A stretch of DNA of 64,000 bases from PWVB01 sp964530185 (GCA_964530185.1 CAZHBB010000003.1:15380-79379), one strand, 5' to 3'. Shown: positions 33,299-41,833, counted from the first letter of the stretch. The notes: generated by a model from the letters alone, not told the origin. Numbers and translations are program-made.

Positions 33299-33333
33299 CA
33301 GTCGCGTCGCGGCGAGCTGCCGCGACGCGACTG
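33299..33333. terminator. Hairpin between convergent genes
   Basis: A perfect 15-bp stem (33299-33313 with 33319-33333) around a 5-base loop; the core arm is GTCGCGTCGCGGC. It ends the cohesin operon and faces the GT-C gene on the minus strand. There is no T-run. Confidence 0.75.
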
Positions 33334-33352
33334 CATCTACCGGGTTACAAGC

Positions 33353-34861
33353 TCAGTGGAACGCACAACGGTACAGGAACAGCGACACTCCAGTGAAGTA
33401 GTAAGCCTCGTCGGTGCGACACGTGGTATCCAACCATGCCTTCACCAACTCACGCGCGTCCCACAGAGCGACTTCAGAGTAAACAAGCCATACACGTTGG
33501 GTATCCCCTACGATGCGCGCCATCTCCTGGGTGACGTAACTCTCGCCTACCTGATAGCGGCCATCCGGCAACTGCCAGTTCGTGTATGGGGCTTCCGCCC
33601 ATCTCCCCAGATCGCCATCTGCATAGAACGCATACACATAATGATTGTAAGGAATCTGAAACAACAGAAGATCGTCCTGTCCACGTCGGGCGGTAACGAC
33701 TTCCACCACGCGCTCGAACTGTGGTTTGATAGGATGAGCCATCTGCATCAACAAGCCATGGAGGTTGACGATCATCAACAGGGCCAGCAGGACAGCGGCC
33801 AGCGAGGGCCATCGGCGCCTCAAGGCATCTAAGCCAACCCCACCTAAGATATAGAAAGCTGGTGCGCTCCAGATCAAATACCGATCGGTGAAGATCGGAC
33901 TGCGCAAGGAGACAAGCCACACGGCCAGTAAGGGGAGAATGAGCCAGACCCCCAACTGAACCAGCCGCACCCTCCGGCTCAACGCCAGCCGTACGAGCCC
34001 AGCCCATACCAACAGTGCAAAAGCTGTGACGATGACCCATAGTCCCGCTTCCCCACCCCAGCTTCCCTGATAGATGCCAGCGCTCCACCCCGTCAGCAGC
34101 ATCTGTGCCATCTGCTCCAGCGAATAGCGGGGAAAACCTGTCTCCCGCTGTTGCAGGAGGAGGGGAAGTTGCCACTGCAGAAGTGGAAGATAGGGCAACA
34201 CGAGCCCGGCAAGCACCAGCACGCCCCCAACTAGAGCCCGGGGGTGGCGGTCCCTGCAGAGCAGGAACCAGAGTACCAACACCGGAACCAAAAGGGCTGT
34301 CAGAATGTGGCTGTAGAATGCCAAACTCGCTGCCACCAACACCATTCCCCACCATACCAGGCGAGATGTTTGACAAGCTCTATCCAAGGCATAGCACGCC
34401 AGGAGTACCAGAAAGGGCACCCAGGTGTACATCTTGATCTCCTGGGCATACCAGACCATGTATGGTGACAGAGCCGTCAACAGTGCGGCAATCATCGCGC
34501 CTCTCTTTCCACAGAGCCGCGTTGACAACCTGAAGAGCAAAGGGACGCTCAGCACTCCCCACAGCGTCGAGAGGAACCGCATGGCATAAGGGGTATCCCC
34601 CGCAAGCTCTATCCACGCCCGTAATAACATCGAATAGAGTGGACCATTCCATCCAGGCCGTGTCAGATTTGCCAGCAGTTCACGCCAACCGAAGAATGCA
34701 AAGCGCCATTGGTCCACCTCATCCCGCCAGAGCCCCTGGCTTTGGATACCCATGAGGCGGACCAGATACGCCAGCAGGACTAAAGCGACGAGCACCAGCG
34801 TCATCTGGACAGGATGCTGCCTATGCCTACCTTGAACACGTCGCTTGGTCAATTGGTCCAC
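33353..34861 (-). CDS. GT-C family (PMT/ArnT-like) membrane glycosyltransferase
   Basis: 502 residues with about eleven membrane helices. The first outer loop has LWRDEVDQW (Asp47-Glu48), the catalytic acidic pair of PMT_2-type enzymes, followed by NGPLYSMLLRAW and a SPYMVWYAQEIKMYTW helix. The short soluble end (after FYADGDLGRW) lacks the beta modules of the longer paralogues in this window. It would use a polyprenyl-phosphate sugar at the outer membrane face; acceptor unknown. Confidence 0.85.
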   Translation of the reverse strand: MDQLTKRRVQGRHRQHPVQMTLVLVALVLLAYLVRLMGIQSQGLWRDEVDQWRFAFFGWRELLANLTRPGWNGPLYSMLLRAWIELAGDTPYAMRFLSTLWGVLSVPLLFRLSTRLCGKRGAMIAALLTALSPYMVWYAQEIKMYTWVPFLVLLACYALDRACQTSRLVWWGMVLVAASLAFYSHILTALLVPVLVLWFLLCRDRHPRALVGGVLVLAGLVLPYLPLLQWQLPLLLQQRETGFPRYSLEQMAQMLLTGWSAGIYQGSWGGEAGLWVIVTAFALLVWAGLVRLALSRRVRLVQLGVWLILPLLAVWLVSLRSPIFTDRYLIWSAPAFYILGGVGLDALRRRWPSLAAVLLALLMIVNLHGLLMQMAHPIKPQFERVVEVVTARRGQDDLLLFQIPYNHYVYAFYADGDLGRWAEAPYTNWQLPDGRYQVGESYVTQEMARIVGDTQRVWLVYSEVALWDARELVKAWLDTTCRTDEAYYFTGVSLFLYRCAFH

Positions 34862-34891
34862 CCCATCTATAATCGGGAGCGTCTTCTCCCC

Positions 34892-34908
34892 GATGGGAGG
34901 CTCCCATC
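34892..34908 (+). promoter_or_regulatory. 17-bp palindrome between divergent genes
   Basis: GATGGGAG (34892-34899), one central base, CTCCCATC (34901-34908). It lies between the GT-C gene (minus) and the DUF456 gene (plus), 35 bases before the latter's -35 box, a place where one protein could control both. Too tight to be an RNA hairpin without opening. Confidence 0.4.
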
Positions 34909-34942
34909 CTCATCCTGGACATTGGGGTAAGGGGAGAGTAGG

Positions 34943-34971
34943 TTGACATCGCATGAGTAGGGAAGTATCAG
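34943..34971 (+). promoter_or_regulatory. Promoter of the DUF456 gene
   Basis: TTGACA (34943-34948), 17-bp spacer, TATCAG (34966-34971). The leader is short, about 13 bases, and contains AAGGAGG before the GTG at 34991. Confidence 0.6.
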
Positions 34972-34990
34972 CACCAAGGAGGTAAATGCC

Positions 34991-35482
34991 GTGACGTGGC
35001 TCGGTACCGCGTTCCGTTTTGTCATCCTGCTCAGCTTGCTCGCCTCCTGGATTGGTATGTTGATTCCAGCATTCCCAGCCCCCACCGTGATGTGGGCGTT
35101 GACGCTTCTATACGGCTTGAGTGCCGGCTTTGGCACTCTCGGTGCGGTCTGCTTTGGGGTGATCACCGTGCTGACCATCTTCTCGTGGTTTGTGGACAAC
35201 ATTCTTGGTCTGGCCGGGGCACGCAAAGGAGGAGCTCAAGGGTGGTCATTGCTGATTGCACCGGCAGTTGGGCTGGTGACAAGCATCCTGCTAACACCCA
35301 TCGTGGGAATCTTGCTCACCGGACTTAGTCTCTTCCTTCTTGAGTGGCACCTCAAGAAGGATTGGCGCCTGGCATGGCATGCCACCCGGGCCATGTTGAT
35401 CGGCTGGGGCTCAGCCGTAGCCGTACGTCTGGTGATCGGCGCCCTAATTATCGCCCTATGGGCCATCTGGGGGTGGCACTAG
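34991..35482 (+). CDS. DUF456-family membrane protein
   Basis: 163 residues, GTG start with AGGAGG upstream. The layout fits DUF456: about four helices with the Gly-rich WFVDNILGLAGARKGGAQGWS between helices two and three, and a repeat of the PxP helix (IPAFPAPTVMW early, LTPIVGILLTGLSLFLLEW late). Function is unknown in the family. It stands alone with its own promoter and terminator. Confidence 0.82.
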   Translation: MTWLGTAFRFVILLSLLASWIGMLIPAFPAPTVMWALTLLYGLSAGFGTLGAVCFGVITVLTIFSWFVDNILGLAGARKGGAQGWSLLIAPAVGLVTSILLTPIVGILLTGLSLFLLEWHLKKDWRLAWHATRAMLIGWGSAVAVRLVIGALIIALWAIWGWH

Positions 35483-35489
35483 GCCGTCC

Positions 35490-35525
35490 CGGCCCATCCG
35501 CGTCAGGCTGATGGGCCGACCTTTT
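35490..35525 (+). terminator. Intrinsic terminator of the DUF456 gene
   Basis: CGGCCCATC (35490-35498) pairs with GATGGGCCG (35510-35518) around an 11-base loop, followed by ACCTTTT. Confidence 0.82.
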
Positions 35526-35571
35526 GAGCACGCCCAATCTGACCAAATCAGCACTACACCGGAGACGGTGC

Positions 35572-35799
35572 TCAGTCCCCTTTCTTGCCAAGCATGCCTG
35601 ACAGCGCACCCATGCCCTTGTCAGGGAGATCCTCCGCAGCGTCCATCGCTTGCTCACTAGCAAGCAGCCCGTCTAGCTGTTTGGCAATGGGGTCAGGGAG
35701 TTTCTTCTTCAGGAAGCCAACAACGGCGTTCACAGCCTGAGTGGCCTGCTCTTTGCTTAGTCCCACTTTCTTCTGCACAAGCTCCACCAGTTCGTCCAT
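35572..35799 (-). CDS. Small helical protein, DUF937/DUF2267-like
   Basis: 75 residues from the ATG at 35799, with AGGAGG eight bases upstream; the open frame continues further upstream but without likeness to a protein. It begins MDELVELVQKKVGLSKEQA and is helical throughout, with a Gly/Lys-rich tail (MGALSGMLGKKG). The N-terminal helix-turn-helix pattern (VGLSKEQATQAVNAVVGFL) resembles the small DUF937/DUF2267 proteins. No function known. Confidence 0.7.
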   Translation of the reverse strand: MDELVELVQKKVGLSKEQATQAVNAVVGFLKKKLPDPIAKQLDGLLASEQAMDAAEDLPDKGMGALSGMLGKKGD

Positions 35800-36063
35800 C
35801 TTGCTTGCCTCCTCCTCGCAATAGAGTGTGCATAGGTTATACCATACCTTGCCACCTACAAGTGAGTCATCACCGTGCAACCAGGAACCGACGACCTCTC
35901 CCACATCGATCCTGACAGTGTATGACTGCTCGATGTTCAATAGGGGAATCCCCGACGTCTCCCCAGATACAGTTGTCATACCCAAAGGGCTGTGAGCCCT
36001 GCGCTCAACGTCAGCGCTGGCGCCCCAGCAACATGCGGTATAATGCGCTATCGAGACCAACTC

Positions 36064-37314
36064 ATGAACACATTAGGCCGATCCCGTACTATATGCTATG
36101 TTTTGGAAGGCGTGGGAGTTCTGACGCTGGCCATACTCGTAGTTGCCACCCTGGCCTTGCACCTGACACAACCACCGATCCCGTACGCACAACAGCACAC
36201 TGCACTGGGAATCACTGTCCAGGCCCGGGTAGAGGAGATCCTTGACGAGCATCAAGAGGTCAACTCAGAAGGCCAAGTCACCGTTGCACAGCGGATGCGA
36301 GTGCGGATCCTGACAAAGGGACCACACTACGGCGAAGTCGTAACGGTAACTTACAATGGCACGGGATCGATCCTCAGCGCTGTGCGCTTTCGACCTGGGG
36401 CCCGTGCCCTGATCATGATCTCTGAGCTCCCCAATAACCCACAGGCGCCCTCAGATTCTGGCAGCCGAACTGTCTATCAGGTCGCCGATCATGTCCGACT
36501 TCTGCCGCTGGCGCTCATCGCAGCCAGTTTTGCCCTTCTCACGATCGTCATTGGACGATGGCAGGGAGTCCGCGCGCTCATTGGGCTGGCCTTCAGTGGC
36601 CTGCTGATAGGGGCCTTTATCCTGCCACAGATCCTCGCCCACCGCGATCCAGTCATGGTAACCCTGGTTGGCACAGCTCTGTTGCTGGCAGTCACCCTCT
36701 ACTTGATTCAGGGGTGGAACCCTCCCAGCCACGCAGCGCTACTAGGTATGGTGGGTAGTCTGGCACTGACCGGATTCCTCGCCATCGTCTGGACGGACAT
36801 GACCCGCCTGACAGGCTTTGGGTCAGAGGAAACCATGTTCTTGCAGGCTACGGGTGTCACCATTCCCATGCGGGGTCTTCTATTGGCCGGAATGATCTTA
36901 GGAACCGCTGGCGTCCTCGACGATGTCGTTCTGGCCCAGACAATCACGGTCTTTGAGCTCGCCAACGCGGATCCCACACAGCGGCCACGTGTGCTCTATA
37001 CCCGCGGCATGCGAGTCGGTGTCGCCCATCTGGCCTCCATGATCAACACCCTGGTCCTGGCCTACGCCAGCACAGCCCTCCCTCTCCTGATTCTCTTCTA
37101 TCTCTACCCAGAGCCATGGTATTTAACGATCAACCGTGAGTTGATCGCCGAGGAGATTCTTCGCGCAATTGTGGGCAGTGTGGGCTTGATGTTAGCCGTG
37201 CCGCTCACTACAGCAGTCGCAGCTTGGGTCGCATTTCACACCCAGGGGAGCAGGGGAACATCACAGCCCGTCCCCAACCCCAGCACTCAGTCTATCCGCC
37301 AAGAACCGCAATAG
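36064..37314 (+). CDS. YibE/F-family membrane protein
   Basis: About 416 residues. One N-terminal helix is followed by an extracytoplasmic beta domain (about 50-135) and seven or so further helices, as in the YibE/F family. The conserved core is GMILGTAGVLDDVVLAQTITVFEL and the later HLASMINTLVLAYASTALPLL. The role of the family is not established. Starts at 35992 and 36043 are also open; TATAAT (36039-36044) overlaps the second of these, and if it is the -10 box only the ATG at 36064 remains usable. The stop overlaps the converging threonine aldolase gene by 23 bases. Confidence 0.85.
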   Translation: MNTLGRSRTICYVLEGVGVLTLAILVVATLALHLTQPPIPYAQQHTALGITVQARVEEILDEHQEVNSEGQVTVAQRMRVRILTKGPHYGEVVTVTYNGTGSILSAVRFRPGARALIMISELPNNPQAPSDSGSRTVYQVADHVRLLPLALIAASFALLTIVIGRWQGVRALIGLAFSGLLIGAFILPQILAHRDPVMVTLVGTALLLAVTLYLIQGWNPPSHAALLGMVGSLALTGFLAIVWTDMTRLTGFGSEETMFLQATGVTIPMRGLLLAGMILGTAGVLDDVVLAQTITVFELANADPTQRPRVLYTRGMRVGVAHLASMINTLVLAYASTALPLLILFYLYPEPWYLTINRELIAEEILRAIVGSVGLMLAVPLTTAVAAWVAFHTQGSRGTSQPVPNPSTQSIRQEPQ

Positions 37315-38335
37315 CCTCTCGGACAGCGTCCAGCACATAAGCCACGTCCTCGTCGCGGATCCAATAGTGGGTCACCACGCGGAAGCTTCGGGGTCCGCGA
37401 TTGGGCAACAGCACGCCCCGAACTCTGAGGGCCTCAGCCAGTTGAGCCCCATCGAACGGGCAGGCCTCGCTGAGTGACATATAGAAGATGTTGGTGTGCA
37501 CTGGGCCCACTTGAAAGTAGGGGAAGCTGGCCAGACCTTCTGCCAACGCCCGCGCATGGGCATGGTCTTCAGCAAGGCGTTCGATCATCGTCTCCAACGC
37601 CACAATCCCAGCCGCGGCGATAATCCCTGCTTGCCGCATGCCGCCACCTAAGACCTTCCGCGCCCGGTGGGCACGGGCGATAAACTCAACCCTGCCACAG
37701 ATGAGCGACCCCACGGGAGCACACAGCCCCTTGGACAGACAGAAAGTCACAGAGTCCACATCGCGCACCAGGGCCTTTACGTCGACCCCCAGAGCGACAG
37801 CCGCATTGAAGATGCGGGCCCCATCCACATGCACTTGTAGCCCCCGCGCGTGCGCCAGTTCGGCCACACTTGCCACGTACTCTGGCGTCAGAGGCGAGCC
37901 ATTGCAGGCGTTGTGCGTGTTCTCCAGGCAGATCAGCCGTGAACGTGGGTAATGAGGATTGTCTTCACGAATGGCAGCTTCGATGTCCTGCAGCCGCATC
38001 GTGCCATCTGGCTGATTGGGCACTGTGTGCGGGACGATGCCACCTAACGCGGCCATGCCCCCCTGCTCATAGAGGAACGTGTGGCTTCGATCCCCGACGA
38101 TTGCCTCATCTCCCCGACCACAGTGCGCCAACAGCGAGGCCAGATTGCCCATGGTCCCGCTGGGAACGAACAACGCGGCCTCCATTCCCAGACGCTCTGC
38201 CGCCATCTCCTGCAGTCGGTTGACAGTTGGGTCCTCGCCGTACACGTCATCCCCCACGGGGGCACGGGCCATCGCCTCACGCATTTCCGGCGTAGGCCGG
38301 GTCACAGTGTCGCTCCGCAGGTCAACCACGTTCAT
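37292..38335 (-). CDS. ltaE: Low-specificity L-threonine aldolase
   Basis: 347 residues; PLP enzyme that splits threonine to glycine and acetaldehyde. It starts NVVDLRSDTVTRPTPEMREAM, as usual for the family. PSGTMGN, HVDGARIFNAAVALG (the PLP-holding Asp) and FCLSKGLCAPVGS (PLP lysine) are intact. ACCTCC on the plus strand gives GGAGGT eight bases before the ATG at 38335; a longer open frame upstream is not similar to the family. Confidence 0.94.
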   Translation of the reverse strand: MNVVDLRSDTVTRPTPEMREAMARAPVGDDVYGEDPTVNRLQEMAAERLGMEAALFVPSGTMGNLASLLAHCGRGDEAIVGDRSHTFLYEQGGMAALGGIVPHTVPNQPDGTMRLQDIEAAIREDNPHYPRSRLICLENTHNACNGSPLTPEYVASVAELAHARGLQVHVDGARIFNAAVALGVDVKALVRDVDSVTFCLSKGLCAPVGSLICGRVEFIARAHRARKVLGGGMRQAGIIAAAGIVALETMIERLAEDHAHARALAEGLASFPYFQVGPVHTNIFYMSLSEACPFDGAQLAEALRVRGVLLPNRGPRSFRVVTHYWIRDEDVAYVLDAVREAIAVLGG

Positions 38336-38377
38336 CTTCACCCACCTCCACCCCCGATATTCAACAACACGGCTCGA

Positions 38378-38383
38378 ATTATA
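38378..38383 (-). promoter_or_regulatory. -10 box for threonine aldolase
   Basis: TATAAT on the minus strand, 42 bases before the ATG. The best -35 is TTGTTC with a 15-bp spacer, so the promoter is of moderate quality. Confidence 0.45.
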
Positions 38384-38485
38384 GCCCACACCGCAGCAGA
38401 ACAAGCCGCAAGTCGGCTTGGCAGCGTGGCGACGAAAACGGCCGTAAGCGTCCCATAGCATCGCCGCAGGACTGGTTACCGCGAT

Positions 38486-38531
38486 TTGACACTGTACCGC
38501 GGCATGGTATTATTGCGACTCGTCGCAATAA
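38486..38531 (+). promoter_or_regulatory. Promoter and overlapping perfect palindromic operator of the cobalt/nickel transporter
   Basis: TTGACA (38486-38491), 16-bp spacer, TATTAT (38508-38513). Overlapping the -10 and start point is a perfect inverted repeat: TTATTGCGAC (38510-38519), TC, GTCGCAATAA (38522-38531). This is classic repressor placement, and a metal-sensing repressor (Fur/Nur/Zur-like or other) is the natural guess. No regulator gene is adjacent and no cobalamin riboswitch fits in the short leader. Confidence 0.75.
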
Positions 38532-38556
38532 CTTCGCCAGGAAAAGGAGGTGTCCC

Positions 38557-39531
38557 TTGCTTGCTTCACGAGTCGCGATGCACATCCCAGATGGGTTCCT
38601 GTCAGTGTGGCTCTGTTTGGCTCTATGGGTGAGTGCCGTCGTCATACTGGGCTACGCACTGAGACGGACCAACCGTGCTCTTGGCGAGCGCCATGTACCG
38701 CTCATGGGAGTTCTGTCGGCTGCCATCTTCGCTGGCCAGATGCTTAACTTCAGCGTGACCGGTGGCACGTCAGGCCATTTGATAGGAGCCGCCCTGGCGA
38801 CTGCTCTTCTTGGGCCATGGGCAAGCATCATTGTCATGAGCTGTGTCGTGGTGGTACAGGCTCTGGTCTTTCAAGACGGTGGACTCCTGGCCCTGGGAGC
38901 CAACCTGGTCAACATGGCAGTCATCGGGGTGGCCGTTGCCCACTTTGCTTACACAACAAGCCAACGCCTGTTTCAGCGCAAATCCTGGATGTTGACGGCC
39001 TCTGCGTTTGTCGCAGGGTGGCTCTCAGTCTTCGTGGCTTCCCTGGCTTGCGCCCTGGAACTGGCCCTCTCTGGCACGTCACCAGCCAACATCGCCGTGC
39101 CAGCCATGGCCAGCGTCCACGCACTGATCGGCATTGGCGAAGGCCTGATCACCGCTGGAGCTCTTCTCTTCGTGCAGGCTGTGCGCCCTGACTTGGTCCA
39201 GAGACGCGCAAGCATATCGTCCACTGGCAATAGGACACGGGCCGTTTGGGTTGGCGGACTGGCCATCGCTGTGATCCTGACGCTGATCGCACCGTGGGCC
39301 TCCAGCCATCCGGACGGACTGGAATGGGTGGCCGAGCAACATGGCTTTCTGGGTAACGCGCGTGGTCCCCTCTATCAGATCATACCCGACTATCTGGTGC
39401 CAGGGATTGCCGATGAACGCGTCGCCACCATTCTCGCGGGAATCATTGGGGTGATAATCGTGTCGGTCACTGCGTTCAGCGTAGGATCCTCCCGTCGAAG
39501 ACGCAATACCACCGGAGACGCAACGGCGTGA
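38557..39531 (+). CDS. cbiM: ECF cobalt/nickel transporter substrate-binding component, CbiM-CbiN/NikMN-type
   Basis: 324 residues. The CbiM/NikM part has MHIPDGFLSVWLCLALW near the start, where the metal is bound by the N-terminal Met and His, and HLIGAALATALLGPW and FQDGGLLALGANL further on. A C-terminal extension with HPDGLEWVAEQHG corresponds to the CbiN/NikN component, so M and N are fused. AAGGAGGTG is ideally placed for a TTG at 38557, which would put seven residues before MHIPDG; the ATG at 38578 would give the expected mature N-terminus but lacks a ribosome site. Cobalt or nickel cannot be told apart by reading. Confidence 0.9.
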   Translation: MLASRVAMHIPDGFLSVWLCLALWVSAVVILGYALRRTNRALGERHVPLMGVLSAAIFAGQMLNFSVTGGTSGHLIGAALATALLGPWASIIVMSCVVVVQALVFQDGGLLALGANLVNMAVIGVAVAHFAYTTSQRLFQRKSWMLTASAFVAGWLSVFVASLACALELALSGTSPANIAVPAMASVHALIGIGEGLITAGALLFVQAVRPDLVQRRASISSTGNRTRAVWVGGLAIAVILTLIAPWASSHPDGLEWVAEQHGFLGNARGPLYQIIPDYLVPGIADERVATILAGIIGVIIVSVTAFSVGSSRRRRNTTGDATA

Positions 39532-40337
39532 CGCCGTTTGTTTTAGAACGCCACGTCAGGGGATCGAGCCTGATTCATAGGCTCGATCCCCGCGCGAAAG
39601 TGGGACTCGCGTTAGCCTTTATCCTCTCCGTGGCGTTTCTGCCTGCGGGTGCATGGCCTGCGTACCTCCTCCTCGGCGCGCTATGGCTGGCCATTGTGCT
39701 GACGGCAGAGCTCCCAGCGCGGCTCATCGTTGCGCGGCTGGCGCTGACAACACCATTCCTCCTAAGTGCAGTTCCTCTTCTTGTAACCACACCAGGCACT
39801 GCACGTTGGACGCTCCCATGGGGATGGGTTATCACTGACGAAGGGGTGACACGGACGACCAGTATCCTGTTGCGCTCCATCCTCTCCGTTGGGATGGCAA
39901 TTGTACTCACTGCTACCACACCAACTCTTCAGCTCTTTTCATCCCTTCAGGCGCTCGGTCTCCCTCGTAGCATGGTCGCCATCTTTAACCTGATGTGGCG
40001 CTACTTATTCGTGCTGGTGTCTGAAGCCCAGAGGCTTCTTCGGGCACGGGCAGCCCGCAGTGGTGTACTAAGGTCGACCAAGACCAATAAAGGGCGAGTC
40101 AGCGGCGGGACACTGGCTTGGCGCGCCAGGGTCACTGGCCATCTGGCCGGCAGCCTCCTCATCCGAAGCTTGGAGCGTGCAGAGCGCACATACGATGCCA
40201 TGTGTGCCCGCGGATACGATGGCACAGTGCGCACCCTCCCCCTTCCGCCACTCTCATGGAGGCAGAGGCTCCTCGCCGTGGGCACGGCCCTGGGACTTAT
40301 GCTGATCCCTTGGCTCGCCACGATCTTATGGAAATGA
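39528..40337 (+). CDS. cbiQ: ECF transporter transmembrane component
   Basis: 269 residues, GTG start overlapping the CbiM stop (GTGA). The protein begins with SSLIHRLDPRAKVGLALAF, a T-component hallmark, has about five helices, and the two coupling motifs with Arg (RLLRARAAR and RTYDAMCARGYDG) that contact the ATPase. It couples ATP hydrolysis to metal uptake by the CbiM partner. Confidence 0.92.
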   Translation: MTPFVLERHVRGSSLIHRLDPRAKVGLALAFILSVAFLPAGAWPAYLLLGALWLAIVLTAELPARLIVARLALTTPFLLSAVPLLVTTPGTARWTLPWGWVITDEGVTRTTSILLRSILSVGMAIVLTATTPTLQLFSSLQALGLPRSMVAIFNLMWRYLFVLVSEAQRLLRARAARSGVLRSTKTNKGRVSGGTLAWRARVTGHLAGSLLIRSLERAERTYDAMCARGYDGTVRTLPLPPLSWRQRLLAVGTALGLMLIPWLATILWK

Positions 40338-40349
40338 TACAAGACCGAC

Positions 40350-41060
40350 ATGCATCATAACACGGTTAAAATTAAGCACCTCTCCTACCGCTACCCCGAC
40401 GGACGATTGGCGCTGAACAAGGTCTCCCTTCGCATTGAAGCGGGCGAGAAAGTGGCGCTTATTGGGCCCAATGGCGCTGGGAAGTCCACGCTCCTTCTGC
40501 ACCTCAATGGCCTTCTACTGCCTCAGACTGGCTCAGTGCACGTTTGCGACATCAAAGTGACTAAAGAGAACGTGGCCCACGTCCGTTCTGCGGTAGGATT
40601 GGTCTTCCAAGATCCTAACGACCAACTTTTCTCCCCTACTGTGTTTGAAGACATCGCCTATGGTCTCATTTACCGCGGTCTGCCGGAGCCTGAGATCAGA
40701 AAGCGTGTGCACTGGGCTCTCGAAGCAGTAGGAATGGGCTCTTATGCTGAGCGGGTAACTTACCACCTTAGTCTTGGAGAAAAGAAACGCATTGCCATCG
40801 CAACAGTGCTCCCGCTTGATCCCGATATCTTGGTCCTCGATGAACCAACCGCAGGCCTTGATCCTCGCGCGCGTCGCGAGCTTGTCGCGCTTTTGGAAAG
40901 CCTGCCCATAACCCAGCTCATCGCCACCCATGACCTGGCCCTGGCCTCCACTTTGTGCTCACGGACGGTGGTCATGGATGAGGGAGAGGTCGTCGCTGAC
41001 GGCCCTTCAGAGGTAGTCCTGGCCGACAGCGACTTGCTGCTCGCCCATGGTCTGGCCTGA
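40350..41060 (+). CDS. cbiO: ECF transporter ATP-binding component
   Basis: 236 residues. Walker A is GPNGAGKS (39-46), Q-loop VFQDPNDQLFSPTVFEDIAYG is typical of CbiO, the signature is HLSLGEKKR and Walker B is ILVLDEPTAGLDP; the switch histidine is in ATHDLALA. Shorter than many CbiO proteins, which have a C-terminal extension. Only 12 bases separate it from cbiQ. Confidence 0.94.
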   Translation: MHHNTVKIKHLSYRYPDGRLALNKVSLRIEAGEKVALIGPNGAGKSTLLLHLNGLLLPQTGSVHVCDIKVTKENVAHVRSAVGLVFQDPNDQLFSPTVFEDIAYGLIYRGLPEPEIRKRVHWALEAVGMGSYAERVTYHLSLGEKKRIAIATVLPLDPDILVLDEPTAGLDPRARRELVALLESLPITQLIATHDLALASTLCSRTVVMDEGEVVADGPSEVVLADSDLLLAHGLA

Positions 41061-41317
41061 CCTCGCATCCGGATGGCTCCCATAGGCACGCAGCGGTTCA
41101 TCGTTGGTCCTCTGTCAAGTCGGATGGATGATGTCACCTATCCCGAGGGCGAACGGTTACCGCACGGAACACCTTTGACACCTTGACTCATTGGATTCGC
41201 GATGCTATTAAGGACTCTTCGATGCGAGCACCCCGTCTATAGCTCATGAAGCGGTCCAGCAGGAGATACAGGAACTGCGTCTCCGAGGGGTAGGTTAGCT
41301 GTTTCTGGGGCCTGCAG
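41061..41317. other. Gap between the metal transporter operon and the broken SDR gene
   Basis: No gene recognised in about 260 bases. A possible promoter is TTGACT (41183-41188), 17 bp, TATTAA (41206-41211). A short open frame ending near 41298 reads EAVQQEIQELRLRGVG, which may be the remnant of a coding region. Confidence 0.4.
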
Positions 41318-41323
41318 TATACT
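41318..41323 (+). promoter_or_regulatory. -10 box positioned for a leaderless transcript
   Basis: TATACT is followed by 7 bases and then the ATG at 41331, so transcription would begin at the start codon. No -35 consensus or ribosome site is present. This is the spacing of leaderless genes. Confidence 0.45.
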
Positions 41324-41330
41324 TTGTCGC

Positions 41331-41791
41331 ATGGGAACGTGTCTATTCGACTTCCACGAGTGCGTCGTCATGATCACAGGTGCAAGCGGCTACCTGGGGC
41401 AAGAGGTCACCCACGCTTTTGCCCGGGCTGGTGCCCAACTCGCGCTCCTGGGGCACCGAGCCGAGAAAGTTCACTCCGTGCTGGCCGACCCGGTAGATTT
41501 ACCTGGAACGTGGATCGCTCCCTCTACGGACCTGCTCGACCCTTCAGCGGTATCCCGCGCTGTTAGCCTGGCCCTTGAGCGATTCGGGAGGCTTGATGTC
41601 CTTGTTAACACAGTAGGGGGGTATCGTGCAGGGACCCCCGTAGCCAACACGCCACCAGAGACGTAGGATGCCATGATGGCCATGAACGCTCGCTCTGCTT
41701 TTCTGAGGTCGCTGCGGTGGTGCTGTTCCTGGCCTCAGACGCTGCCAATGTCATCAACGGGGCGGCGATCCCAACCTACGGTGGCACCTAG
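41331..41791 (+). pseudogene. Broken short-chain dehydrogenase/reductase gene
   Basis: The first frame encodes the N-terminal SDR half: VVMITGASGYLGQEV (cofactor loop), RFGRLDVLVNTVGGYRAG (NAG-like motif) and TPPET, then TAG (41664-41666) where relatives have Trp. Reading on gives DAMMAMNARSAF in the same frame. At about 41700 the frame shifts by two and continues as SEVAAVVLFLASDAANVING, the SDR C-terminus with GAAIPTYGG, ending at 41791. The catalytic Ser-Tyr-Lys segment between the two parts is missing. So there is one stop mutation plus an internal deletion; the gene cannot make an active enzyme. Confidence 0.88.
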
Positions 41792-41833
41792 AGACCCGCT
41801 GCGCGTGGTCTGAGTGCTGGTAAGCGCTCGAAT

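Noticed and set aside
38336..38556. Cobalamin riboswitch before the cobalt/nickel transporter
   Set aside because: The leader between the promoter and the start is only about 35 bases and lacks a B12-box-like core; a protein operator explains the region better.
41222..41298. Short frame reading EAVQQEIQELRLRGVG
   Set aside because: Too short and closed by a stop upstream; could be a remnant but gives no family.
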